Shown here in pieces: positions 1 to 6,356 of a stretch of DNA of 11,728 nt (the stretch's first letter is position 1; every line of letters starts with the position of its first letter). This DNA comes from Syntrophomonadaceae bacterium (GTDB taxonomy: Bacteria; Bacillota; Dethiobacteria; DTU022): NCBI GenBank assembly GCA_003553895.1, contig PWFM01000007.1, positions 1 to 11,728 of the forward strand, in the 5' to 3' direction. The position numbers and the translations under genes are program-made. Under the pieces are notes generated by a model. That model was given only the letters and a program-made list of their open reading frames with translations, had not been told where the DNA came from and did no database searches.

Positions 1-38
1 ACGAGAAAAAATAAAGTTTATATATTCTGATATCGCTT

Positions 39-1445
39 TTAAAGCTGCCCGGCAGTGTCAATAATCAAAGCCCAGGCGTCGCGGACATGTCTCTCCTGCG
101 TCGTCCTCTGGCCGATGGCCATACGGAGGGCATAGCGACCTTTAAGTGAAGTATGGGTCAAGAAAACCTTTCCGGACCGGTTCACCTTCTCCAGCAAATC
201 GGCATTTAATGCATCCAGTTCCCTTTCATTGAGGCCGTCTTTTTTAAAGCGGAAGCAAACCAGGCTGAACTGGACCGGGGCCATCAATTCAAAGCGGTCG
301 TCTTCCTCCACCCATCCTTTAAAAAGGTTGGCAAGGCGGATGTGTTCCCGGACCATTTCTTTTAGACCTTCCACCCCGTAAGAACGAATCACGAACCAGA
401 GCTTCAAAGCCCGGAAGCGGCGGCCCAACTGGATCCCCCAGTCCCGGTAGTTTTTTACTTCGCTATCCCGTCCGGTTTTAAGGTACTCGGGGTGAATTTC
501 AAAAGTCCGGACCAGCGCTTCTTCATCCCTGACGAAATAAGCTGAACAGTCAAAGTTGGTCAACATCCACTTGTGGGGATTAAAAACGAAGGTATCAAAA
601 TATTCAGAGCCGGCCAGCAGTTGTTTCTTTTCCTCCAGCAGGGCCGCGGTCCCCCCGTATGCAGCATCAACGTGGAACCAGAGGCCGTGGCGGCGGCAGA
701 TCGGGCCGATCTCGGCCAGAGGATCTACAGCGGTAGAGGAAGTTGTGCCGATAGTGCCGATCACACAGGCCGGCTTAAGGCCCTCTGCCCTGTCTTTTTC
801 AATCGCCTTTTCCAACTCCCCGGGGATCATGGCAAAATTCCGATCGGTGGGAATATGGCGCAAATAGTCGAGGCCATAACCGGCTATTTTAATATCCTTG
901 TCGATACTGGAGTGCCCTTCTTCGGAAGTATAAACGCACAGAGGCAGACGCAGACCGCTGCGGTTGGACTCAAAACCAGTCGCTTTTTCCCGGGCCGTAA
1001 GCAGTGCGCAAAGAGTAGCCGTGGATGCTGTGTCCTGGATTACCCCGCTCATAGTCTCGGGCAGACCGATCATACTACCCAGCCACCGCATAACCACTTC
1101 TTCCAGTTCGGTCGCAGCCGGCGAAGTCTGCCAGACCATGCACTGCGCCCCAATGCCGGCGGTTAACAGTTCGGCCAGCACCGAAGCGGGGCTGTTGTTG
1201 GCCGGAAAATATGCAAACCAGCCCGGATGCTGCCAGTGAGTAATGCCGGGCAAAATGATTTCCCGGAAATCATTGAATATATTATCCATCGGTTCACCGG
1301 ACGGCGGCGGCTTTTCCGGCAAAGCTGCCCTGATTTCACCCGGTTTAACAGTGGAGCGGACGGGATACTTTTCCACTTCTTCGAAATAGTCTGCCACCCA
1401 GTCAATAAACTCGTAACCATGGCGGCGGAAGGTTTCTTTATCCAT
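39..1445 (-). CDS. Aromatic-L-amino-acid decarboxylase (group II PLP-dependent decarboxylase)
   Basis: This 468-residue protein is a fold-type I, pyridoxal-phosphate enzyme of the DDC/tryptophan decarboxylase family. It should remove the carboxyl group of an aromatic amino acid to give an arylalkylamine plus CO2 in the cytoplasm. The PLP lysine is K292 in NPHKW, preceded by H291. D260 in HVDAAYGG should bind the pyridine nitrogen, and H178 in EEGHSS should stack on the ring. Y321 in PEYLK aligns with the catalytic-loop Tyr332 of mammalian DDC, which protonates the carbanion. Its presence favours a true decarboxylase over an aldehyde synthase, which has Phe there. I chose the ATG at 1445, not an upstream ATG at 1496, because AGGAGG at 1456-1461 sits 10 nt before it and MDKETF is a typical family N terminus. 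It overlaps the preceding membrane-protein gene by 8 nt (ATGGATAA), so the two are probably coupled. The substrate (Trp, Tyr, Phe or DOPA) cannot be told from sequence. The family call is secure. Confidence 0.95.
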   Translation of the reverse strand: MDKETFRRHGYEFIDWVADYFEEVEKYPVRSTVKPGEIRAALPEKPPPSGEPMDNIFNDFREIILPGITHWQHPGWFAYFPANNSPASVLAELLTAGIGAQCMVWQTSPAATELEEVVMRWLGSMIGLPETMSGVIQDTASTATLCALLTAREKATGFESNRSGLRLPLCVYTSEEGHSSIDKDIKIAGYGLDYLRHIPTDRNFAMIPGELEKAIEKDRAEGLKPACVIGTIGTTSSTAVDPLAEIGPICRRHGLWFHVDAAYGGTAALLEEKKQLLAGSEYFDTFVFNPHKWMLTNFDCSAYFVRDEEALVRTFEIHPEYLKTGRDSEVKNYRDWGIQLGRRFRALKLWFVIRSYGVEGLKEMVREHIRLANLFKGWVEEDDRFELMAPVQFSLVCFRFKKDGLNERELDALNADLLEKVNRSGKVFLTHTSLKGRYALRMAIGQRTTQERHVRDAWALIIDTAGQL

Positions 1446-2280
1446 CAGGATCAGGCCTCCTAAAAAGATTATAGATAGCGGTCCCCATACAGGCAAAAAA
1501 GGCGGGGTAGAGCATGGTCAGGGCAATACTGCCCCTCAGGAAAATCTCGACAACGACAAAAAGGGCCACCGTAACCTGGGCCAGGCGAACACGGCGGGTA
1601 TCAAGCAATTCTTTCCCATTGTCACCGGCAATACGCCGGGTACCCGCCCGGGCCATAAGGATACCGGCTGACAGGGCCAAAACCAGGACGGCGGACCCGG
1701 TATAGAGGTCAAAGCCGGGCCTGTAATCAAGCTGCGGGTAATAAAAGGGGACCATAGCCGCAAAAAGGCCCAGGGAGAGAATAGCAAAATATATATGCCT
1801 GCGGTTAACGGGTGAGGCTTCAAAGAGAATGCTATCAAGCCAAAAGGCTGCAGCCAGGATCGGCAGGGCAATGACAAAACCGCTGATGAACAAGATCGCT
1901 CCCAGGATAATGAGCAGCAGTGCGTCCAGAACGGTGGTCCTGTGCCCGGTCGAAAGGTTTAACATTCTGCTTAAGAGCAGGATAAATAAGAGGGTTGCCA
2001 GAGCCGGCGAGCCATAAAGCACAACGGCGCCAAGGGTAAAGGGCAGGGCCGGAAAGGCGGCCCAGTCATGATAGGGATCTATTTCCCGGCTGATGGCCCA
2101 GCTGAGGAAAAAAGCAAAAGCAGCGGCGCCGGCCGAACCCAGCGCTTCCAAAAAAGCCTCACCGAGGGTTACCTGATAGATAAAAATCAAGACCAGGACA
2201 ACCAGGGATAAGAGGACGATCAGGCGGTTGGTAACATGACTGAAGACAAGCGGCCGGCCAAGACCCGTTATCTGGTTAAT
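1438..2280 (-). CDS. Polytopic membrane protein of unknown function, probable ATT start
   Basis: I do not recognise the family. The 280-residue product is very hydrophobic, with about eight or nine predicted membrane segments, roughly at residues 20-36, 44-62, 76-104 (probably two), 117-138, 139-155, 163-180, 194-210, 234-249 and 253-272. The most distinctive soluble stretch is a charged motif after the second segment, SREIDPYHDWAAF at about 64-76. Another polar loop carries NGKELLDTRR at about 221-230. The open frame extends to an ATG at 2418, but that would overlap the preceding amidohydrolase by 50 nt and add a polar, Cys/Asn/Arg-rich leader. GGGGAGG at 2287-2293 lies 6 nt before an in-frame ATT at 2280, with no in-frame ATG, GTG or TTG at a sensible distance. 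I therefore propose ATT initiation, or an ATG miscalled as ATT. The stop overlaps the decarboxylase start by 8 nt. A transporter or exporter role is possible but unsupported. The gene is firm; the exact start is not. Confidence 0.75.
   Translation of the reverse strand: MNQITGLGRPLVFSHVTNRLIVLLSLVVLVLIFIYQVTLGEAFLEALGSAGAAAFAFFLSWAISREIDPYHDWAAFPALPFTLGAVVLYGSPALATLLFILLLSRMLNLSTGHRTTVLDALLLIILGAILFISGFVIALPILAAAFWLDSILFEASPVNRRHIYFAILSLGLFAAMVPFYYPQLDYRPGFDLYTGSAVLVLALSAGILMARAGTRRIAGDNGKELLDTRRVRLAQVTVALFVVVEIFLRGSIALTMLYPAFFACMGTAIYNLFRRPDPDG
1456..1461 (-). promoter_or_regulatory. Ribosome binding site that sets the decarboxylase start
   Basis: On the minus strand this reads AGGAGG, 10 nt before the ATG at 1445. 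The longer open frame beginning at 1496 would add 17 residues that lie wholly within the coding sequence of the upstream membrane protein, so the shorter start is preferred. Confidence 0.75.
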
Positions 2281-2286
2281 AGCAAT

Positions 2287-2293
2287 CCTCCCC
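2287..2293 (-). promoter_or_regulatory. Strong ribosome binding site in front of an ATT codon
   Basis: The minus strand reads GGGGAGG followed by ATTGCT and then ATT AAC CAG in the membrane-protein frame. The only conventional start triplet nearby, a TTG at 2285-2283, is out of frame and hits a stop after five codons. The 88-bp gap between the amidohydrolase stop and the ATT has no other clear signal. Confidence 0.6.
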
Positions 2294-2368
2294 TTATATC
2301 CAGATCCGGTATTACAAACCGCCCTGGCCCGGGCCGGTATGTTTCCGGTCCGATTATATTCACAGCAA

Positions 2369-4015
2369 TTATGGTTGCGCTTCCTGTTTTTCCCTGCTGT
2401 AAACAATCCTGCCGCCAACTACCGTTTTATCAACCTGCAAATCAATTATCCGGATAGGATCAACGGTAGTTATATCTTCTGATAAAACTACCAGGTCGGC
2501 TAATTTCCCCTCAGCGATACTGCCTTTTTGGTTTTCTTCATAAGTGCAGTAAGCGGAGCCCATGGTATAAATGTAAAGGGCCTCTTCGAGTTTAAGGCGC
2601 TGGCCGGGATTCCAGCCCCCCGGTGGATTTCCGTAACGATCCTGCCGGGTTACAGCGGCATGGATGCCTTCCAGGGGCTCATAATTTTCTACAGGGCAAT
2701 CGGATCCACCGGCCAACCTGATGCCCCGATCAATAAAATCTCTCCAGCAATAAGTCCAGGCTGCCCGTTTTGGGCCAAGGTGCCTGTCAACCAGGGCATA
2801 GTCAGACGGAATAAATGAAGGCTGGATATCAGCTATAACTTCCTGTTTTTCAAAGCGATCCAGGATCCTGGGTCCGGCCATCGAGGCATGGATGATCCGG
2901 TAGCGGGGATCGGCTTGCGGGTAATTCCTGGCTGCTTCCCGGTAAATTTCCAGGACCATCTTTACAGCCGCATCGCCGATAGCATGGACGGCGCACTGCA
3001 TCCCCCGTGACGCGGCCATATTAACCAGCTCCTCCACCTCCCCGCGGGCCAGGACCGATACCCCGCAGGTTTCAGGTCTGTCCTCGTAAGGAGCAGAAAC
3101 CAGGGCCGTTCGGCCGCCGATGGAACCATCGGTCAAAAGCTTAAGGGGGCCGATCTTGAAATGGCTCCCACCCTGTCCGGTCTGATAGCCCTGCGCAAGG
3201 AAAGAACTCAAAAGGGCCGGTTCTGGCAGCAGGGCCTGCAGGTTTACCCGCAGGGGCAGTTCCCCTGCCGCTTCAAGTTCCCGGTAGGTATCAATTACCA
3301 GCGAGGCAAACTCCCCTCCCACGCTGGCCAGGTCGTCGGTTTGAACCGAAGTCAGCCCGGCGGCAATAAAATCGGCGGCAGCTGATTTTATTAATTTCTT
3401 TAGCTTCGCCCTGTCGAGGCAGGGCTGCAAACCGGAAACCAGGCTCATGGCCTTTTCTTCCAGCACCCCGGTCGGCCTGCCCCTGTCATCGACTTCTATA
3501 CTGCCGCCTTCCACTGTAACAGCACTTCGGTCAATTCCGGCAACCTTCAAAGCGGCGGTATTGACCGACATGATGTGACAGCAGGTGCGTAAAATAGCCA
3601 CGGGATGCTCCGGGGCGGCCCGGTCCAGGTCTTTGCGGTCAGGCATACTCTGTTCCCTAAACAGGCTCTGATCCCAGCCCCATCCGAAGACCCATTGTCC
3701 TGGATCCAGTTCATTCTCTTTGATGAAATCCGCGATAGCCTCGACCAGCTCATCAATACTCCGGCAGCGCCGCAGATCAACTTTTTCAGAAGTTAGAGCA
3801 CAGCCTACCAGGTGCATGTGGCTATCGTTGAAGCCGGGCACAAGGGCCCGGCCTTTTAAATCAACCAGGGTAGTATGAGGTTTCCGCAGTTCTAAAATAT
3901 CATTGGCCCTTCCTACAGCCGCAATCATGCTCCCGTTTACAGCCACAGCATCCGCTTCTTCCGCTCTTTCTTCAACGGTGATCACCCGGCCGTTGTAAAA
4001 TATCAGGTCGCTCAA
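2369..4015 (-). CDS. YtcJ/NfdA-like metal-dependent amidohydrolase (Amidohydro_3)
   Basis: This 548-residue protein is a TIM-barrel metallohydrolase of the amidohydrolase superfamily. Its group includes the YtcJ-type proteins and N-substituted formamide deformylase (NfdA). It probably hydrolyses an amide or cyclic amide bond in the cytoplasm; no signal peptide is seen. An N-terminal beta-sandwich strand set (residues about 1-58) leads into the metal motif GFNDSHMHLVG (H66, H68). K292 in LKLLTDGSIG is the likely carboxylated bridging lysine. H344 (VHAIGDAA), H376 (IIHAS) and D439 (GGSDCPVE) complete the expected metal and catalytic set, and the C-terminal KLADLVVLS strand is typical. The start is TTG: GGGGAG at 4026-4031 lies 10 nt upstream and no ATG fits, since SDLIFYNGRVITV is the expected first strand. 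The gene sits 27 nt downstream of the flavocytochrome. The substrate is unknown. NfdA members release amines from formamides, so a link to the operon's amine-producing decarboxylase is conceivable but speculative. Confidence 0.9.
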   Translation of the reverse strand: MSDLIFYNGRVITVEERAEEADAVAVNGSMIAAVGRANDILELRKPHTTLVDLKGRALVPGFNDSHMHLVGCALTSEKVDLRRCRSIDELVEAIADFIKENELDPGQWVFGWGWDQSLFREQSMPDRKDLDRAAPEHPVAILRTCCHIMSVNTAALKVAGIDRSAVTVEGGSIEVDDRGRPTGVLEEKAMSLVSGLQPCLDRAKLKKLIKSAAADFIAAGLTSVQTDDLASVGGEFASLVIDTYRELEAAGELPLRVNLQALLPEPALLSSFLAQGYQTGQGGSHFKIGPLKLLTDGSIGGRTALVSAPYEDRPETCGVSVLARGEVEELVNMAASRGMQCAVHAIGDAAVKMVLEIYREAARNYPQADPRYRIIHASMAGPRILDRFEKQEVIADIQPSFIPSDYALVDRHLGPKRAAWTYCWRDFIDRGIRLAGGSDCPVENYEPLEGIHAAVTRQDRYGNPPGGWNPGQRLKLEEALYIYTMGSAYCTYEENQKGSIAEGKLADLVVLSEDITTVDPIRIIDLQVDKTVVGGRIVYSREKQEAQP

Positions 4016-4042
4016 TACTATGTCACTCCCCGCATCAATTAA

Positions 4043-5314
4043 TTACAGTTCAAAAAGCTCGCTATGGATTGCTACCGGTGAAACATTAAGTTGTTTAAGT
4101 TCATTTATCACAGCTCTGCTCATGCCCGGAGGGCCGCAAACATAAAAATCTTTGTTATCAATGGTTTCAATATAATTCATAATCATCGGACCCTTAATAT
4201 GGCCCTTTTCTCCCTGCCAGTCGGGTTGATTGGACATAACCGGAATTACCCGCAGGCCGGGCATTTCTTTCTTCATCAGCTCCAACTCCTCGCGGAAACA
4301 GAGGTTTTTCTCGCTGCGGTTGGCCCAAAAAAGAGTAACTTTCTGATCCTGCTTCCGGTCAAACATGTAGCGAAGCATGCTCATAAAAGGAGTTATGCCG
4401 ATTCCCCCGGCAAAAAAGACCGGCTCCCCTCCGGCGTAATTAAGGAAGCTGAAGATGCCGTAAGGAGCATCGATAAAGGCCCGGTCCCCCGGTTTTGTAT
4501 TCTTGATAGTGCTGGTGAAATCTCCCAGTTCTTTGGGGGTGATGGAGATGTATTCGGCAGTGGGGCTCGATGAGATAGTAAAAGGATGGGGCGATGAGAG
4601 TTCCCCGTTCCTCAAAAGTTGGATGAACATAAACTGGCCCGGCTTATACTCCGGGCGGGGACCTTTAAAAAACAGGCTCCAAATATCTTCCGCTTCCTGC
4701 CGGACTTCGACCACTTCAAAAGGATTGCGGCGGACAGCAGCAATCCTTGCCACACGGTAAAACGCCACCGCTAAAAAAAGAAAAGCCAGCAAAAGCAGGT
4801 AATAGTAAAGCAGGGAACCCGGCGCGGCATGATAAAGGGCATGGATCATGACCAGGGGAAACAGGACATAATTTACCAGGTGAATATTGCGCCAGGTTTC
4901 ATAAGCCAGACCAATTTTTTTGTAGGTCGAAGCCACCCCTGCCGTAACCATGAAGCCCAGCAGGCCCAGGATCCCGATCAGGATGAACAGGTTTAAAAAA
5001 ACTTCGCCAAACTGCAGCAGCTGGAAAGCGATTATGAGCACAGCATGAAGCGTAACCAGGATCAGGCCGGCCCGGCCAAAAACACGATGCCAGCGTAACA
5101 TGCGGTCCAGCCCGAAACCGCTTTCCAGCGACTTAATTCTCGATACTAAAATAAACTGGACCAGGATAGAGGCCAGCCCCAGCGCAGCCAGGAGCAAGCT
5201 GACAAAACGCAGGTAATTTTCACCAAAAAGTCCGACATCCACCCTGAAGAACCAGGCCGCTGCGGCGGCTAATAGAAGTAACGCAGTCAATACCGGCAAT
5301 CGTTGTATTTTCAT
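4043..5314 (-). CDS. NOX/ferric-reductase-like membrane flavocytochrome b
   Basis: This 423-residue protein combines a six-helix haem-binding membrane domain (about residues 5-190) with a cytoplasmic FAD/NAD(P)H reductase domain (about 198-423). It should pass electrons from NAD(P)H via FAD and two b haems across the membrane to an acceptor such as ferric iron, oxygen or another oxidant. Candidate haem ligands are H76 and H90 on one helix (14 apart) and H145 and H158 on another (13 apart). This matches the spacing of the two histidine pairs in NADPH oxidases; H162 is an additional histidine nearby. The reductase part shows the FAD motif HPFTIS (243-248), the nucleotide motif GGIGITP (303-309) and CGPPGM (393-398). 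It ends three residues after the penultimate-strand ELFEL, with F421 as a possible flavin-stacking aromatic. There is no ferredoxin domain. The ATG at 5314 has GGGGAGGT at 5321-5328. It is the first gene of the left operon. Whether it is a ferric reductase or a superoxide-forming NOX cannot be decided from sequence. Confidence 0.9.
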   Translation of the reverse strand: MKIQRLPVLTALLLLAAAAAWFFRVDVGLFGENYLRFVSLLLAALGLASILVQFILVSRIKSLESGFGLDRMLRWHRVFGRAGLILVTLHAVLIIAFQLLQFGEVFLNLFILIGILGLLGFMVTAGVASTYKKIGLAYETWRNIHLVNYVLFPLVMIHALYHAAPGSLLYYYLLLLAFLFLAVAFYRVARIAAVRRNPFEVVEVRQEAEDIWSLFFKGPRPEYKPGQFMFIQLLRNGELSSPHPFTISSSPTAEYISITPKELGDFTSTIKNTKPGDRAFIDAPYGIFSFLNYAGGEPVFFAGGIGITPFMSMLRYMFDRKQDQKVTLFWANRSEKNLCFREELELMKKEMPGLRVIPVMSNQPDWQGEKGHIKGPMIMNYIETIDNKDFYVCGPPGMSRAVINELKQLNVSPVAIHSELFEL

Positions 5315-5320
5315 TTAATG

Positions 5321-5328
5321 ACCTCCCC
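5321..5328 (-). promoter_or_regulatory. Ribosome binding site of the flavocytochrome gene
   Basis: The minus strand reads GGGGAGGT, 6 nt before the ATG at 5314. It supports this start and strong translation of the first gene of the left operon. Confidence 0.75.
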
Positions 5329-5339
5329 GGCAGAACTGT

Positions 5340-5355
5340 CCCCGATGATCCGGGG
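5340..5355 (-). promoter_or_regulatory. Small GC hairpin in the leader of the left operon
   Basis: The minus strand reads CCCCG, a 6-nt loop GATCAT, then CGGGG, giving a 5-bp stem. It lies between the proposed promoter and the ribosome binding site of the flavocytochrome gene. It is not followed by a T-run, so it is not an intrinsic terminator. It could stabilise the 5' end of the transcript or be chance. Confidence 0.3.
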
Positions 5356-5369
5356 CACTCTTTGGCCCT

Positions 5370-5398
5370 ATTTTATAAAAAAGTTATGATAATTACAA
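5370..5398 (-). promoter_or_regulatory. Predicted sigma-A-type promoter of the left operon
   Basis: On the minus strand TTGTAA (5393-5398) and TAAAAT (5370-5375) are separated by 17 nt, matching the consensus at 4/6 and 5/6 positions. Transcription would start near 5363, leaving a leader of about 50 nt before the flavocytochrome ATG. The surrounding DNA is AT-rich compared with the genes. Confidence 0.5.
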
Positions 5399-5467
5399 AC
5401 AGCAAAGCATGCGCTAACTGGCGCGAGATTGAAAAAGATCCAATCAAGATGCGCACCCACAGCGGTA

Positions 5468-5496
5468 TTGCTATTTTCATTATTTTTATCTATAGT
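5468..5496 (+). promoter_or_regulatory. Predicted sigma-A-type promoter of the transglutaminase-like gene
   Basis: TTGCTA (5468-5473) and TATAGT (5491-5496) are 17 nt apart, matching the consensus at 4/6 and 5/6 positions. Transcription would begin near 5503 and give a leader of about 75 nt before the GTG at 5577. It faces away from the left-operon promoter, so the two lie back to back with about 70 bp between their -35 boxes. That space could hold a shared regulator, but I see no convincing operator. Confidence 0.5.
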
Positions 5497-5576
5497 ATAT
5501 TTAAGAAAGACAAATAATGCCTGTTACTATTTTATTTAATTCGGCCCCAGGACTAAACAGAAACGGAAACAAATAA

Positions 5577-6356
5577 GTGATCGATAAGAATAAACCGATC
5601 CCAAATAAAACTTTACTAACAGTCATCCTGATGCTGGGATGGATATTATATGTGTCCTATCCCAATCCCCTTCATCTTTTCAACAGCATTTCCAGGTTAT
5701 TAAACCCGCCGGTGATGCCCGTGGCCGTCAGCGACTATGCCCGGGAATTGGATAATAAGACCCCCGTTGAAATTGAACAGTTTGTATACTCCAGGCTGCC
5801 CTACAGCTACGATTGGGAAGTTTACAGCATGCCCTGGTATTTCCCGAGCCTGGACGAAGCCCTGGAAAAGGGGACCGGCGATTGCAAGGCGCGTTACTTG
5901 CTGTTTGCTTCCCTGCTGGAAGAACTGAATATCCCCTACCGGAAAAATGTGTCATTAACGCACATCTGGGCCGATTATGAAGGAAAACCACATAGCGCCC
6001 TGGAAAATGCCGGTGAAGCGATGGTCGTGATCGACGAACAAGGAAAACTGAGGGTCTCCAGACCTGAACCGGATCTGTCCAGGGCCTGGCGCAGTTTCAG
6101 GCAGGGGTTCTGGGAAGCAATGCCCGGCAGCAGAAAATATCTGCTTTTTAGCGGCTTCCCGGTCATCCACATTCTGTTTTACCTGCCCTGGTTAAACCAA
6201 TCACAGCATCTGCCGGCGCTCGGCGCCGGTTTGCCTGCCGGTCTAAAGCAAAAAGCCGCCCCCGGTTTGCCCACTCCCGCAGGTAAAGTAGCCGTATTAT
6301 CATTCTTAAGCCTTTCACCATCAATCCGGTCCATTATTGCCCGCCTGTTTAATTGA
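5577..6356 (+). CDS. Membrane-anchored transglutaminase-like (papain-fold) protein
   Basis: This 259-residue protein carries a compact transglutaminase-like cysteine-protease fold at about residues 50-155. The catalytic triad is intact: C103 in GTGDCKAR, H129 in SLTHIW and D133 in ADYEG. Such domains act as peptidases, amidases or crosslinkers; the substrate here is unknown. An N-terminal hydrophobic segment (about 12-28) is an uncleaved anchor or signal, so the domain probably lies outside the cytoplasm. A second hydrophobic stretch at about 187-205 may be another membrane segment. The first possible start is the GTG at 5577, directly after an in-frame TAA. The upstream GGAAAC is a poor ribosome binding site, so translation may be weak; an internal ATG (residue 19) also lacks a site. 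The last 50 or so residues are Gly/Pro/Leu-rich, contain a 10-bp direct repeat (6226-6235 and 6262-6271) and overlap tex, so the genuine C terminus is uncertain. It stands alone between two divergent or convergent operons. The domain call is good; the biological role is unknown. Confidence 0.8.
   Translation: MIDKNKPIPNKTLLTVILMLGWILYVSYPNPLHLFNSISRLLNPPVMPVAVSDYARELDNKTPVEIEQFVYSRLPYSYDWEVYSMPWYFPSLDEALEKGTGDCKARYLLFASLLEELNIPYRKNVSLTHIWADYEGKPHSALENAGEAMVVIDEQGKLRVSRPEPDLSRAWRSFRQGFWEAMPGSRKYLLFSGFPVIHILFYLPWLNQSQHLPALGAGLPAGLKQKAAPGLPTPAGKVAVLSFLSLSPSIRSIIARLFN
6213..6229. repeat. Perfect GC-rich hairpin in the 3' part of the transglutaminase-like gene
   Basis: CCGGCGC, loop TCG, GCGCCGG forms a perfect 7-bp stem with a 3-nt loop. 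On the plus strand it is followed by only three T residues, and on the minus strand it lies about 90 nt beyond the tex stop without a T-run. It might help slow or stabilise convergent transcripts, but it is not a textbook terminator on either strand. Confidence 0.4.

Noticed and set aside
1..38. Terminator downstream of the decarboxylase
   Set aside because: The 38 visible bases are AT-rich but hold no hairpin; any terminator lies outside the window.
573..1166. Plus-strand open frame of 197 codons
   Set aside because: It lies wholly antisense to the decarboxylase, whose catalytic motifs are intact; it is a shadow frame with no recognisable domain.
5427..5445. GATTG/CAATC inverted repeat in the divergent intergenic region
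   Set aside because: Only 5 bp with a 9-nt spacer, so chance is likely.
6245..6275. GC-rich stretch followed by CTTTTTGC on the minus strand, downstream of tex
   Set aside because: It allows only a 3-bp GC stem or a loose 5-bp stem; not convincing as the tex terminator.
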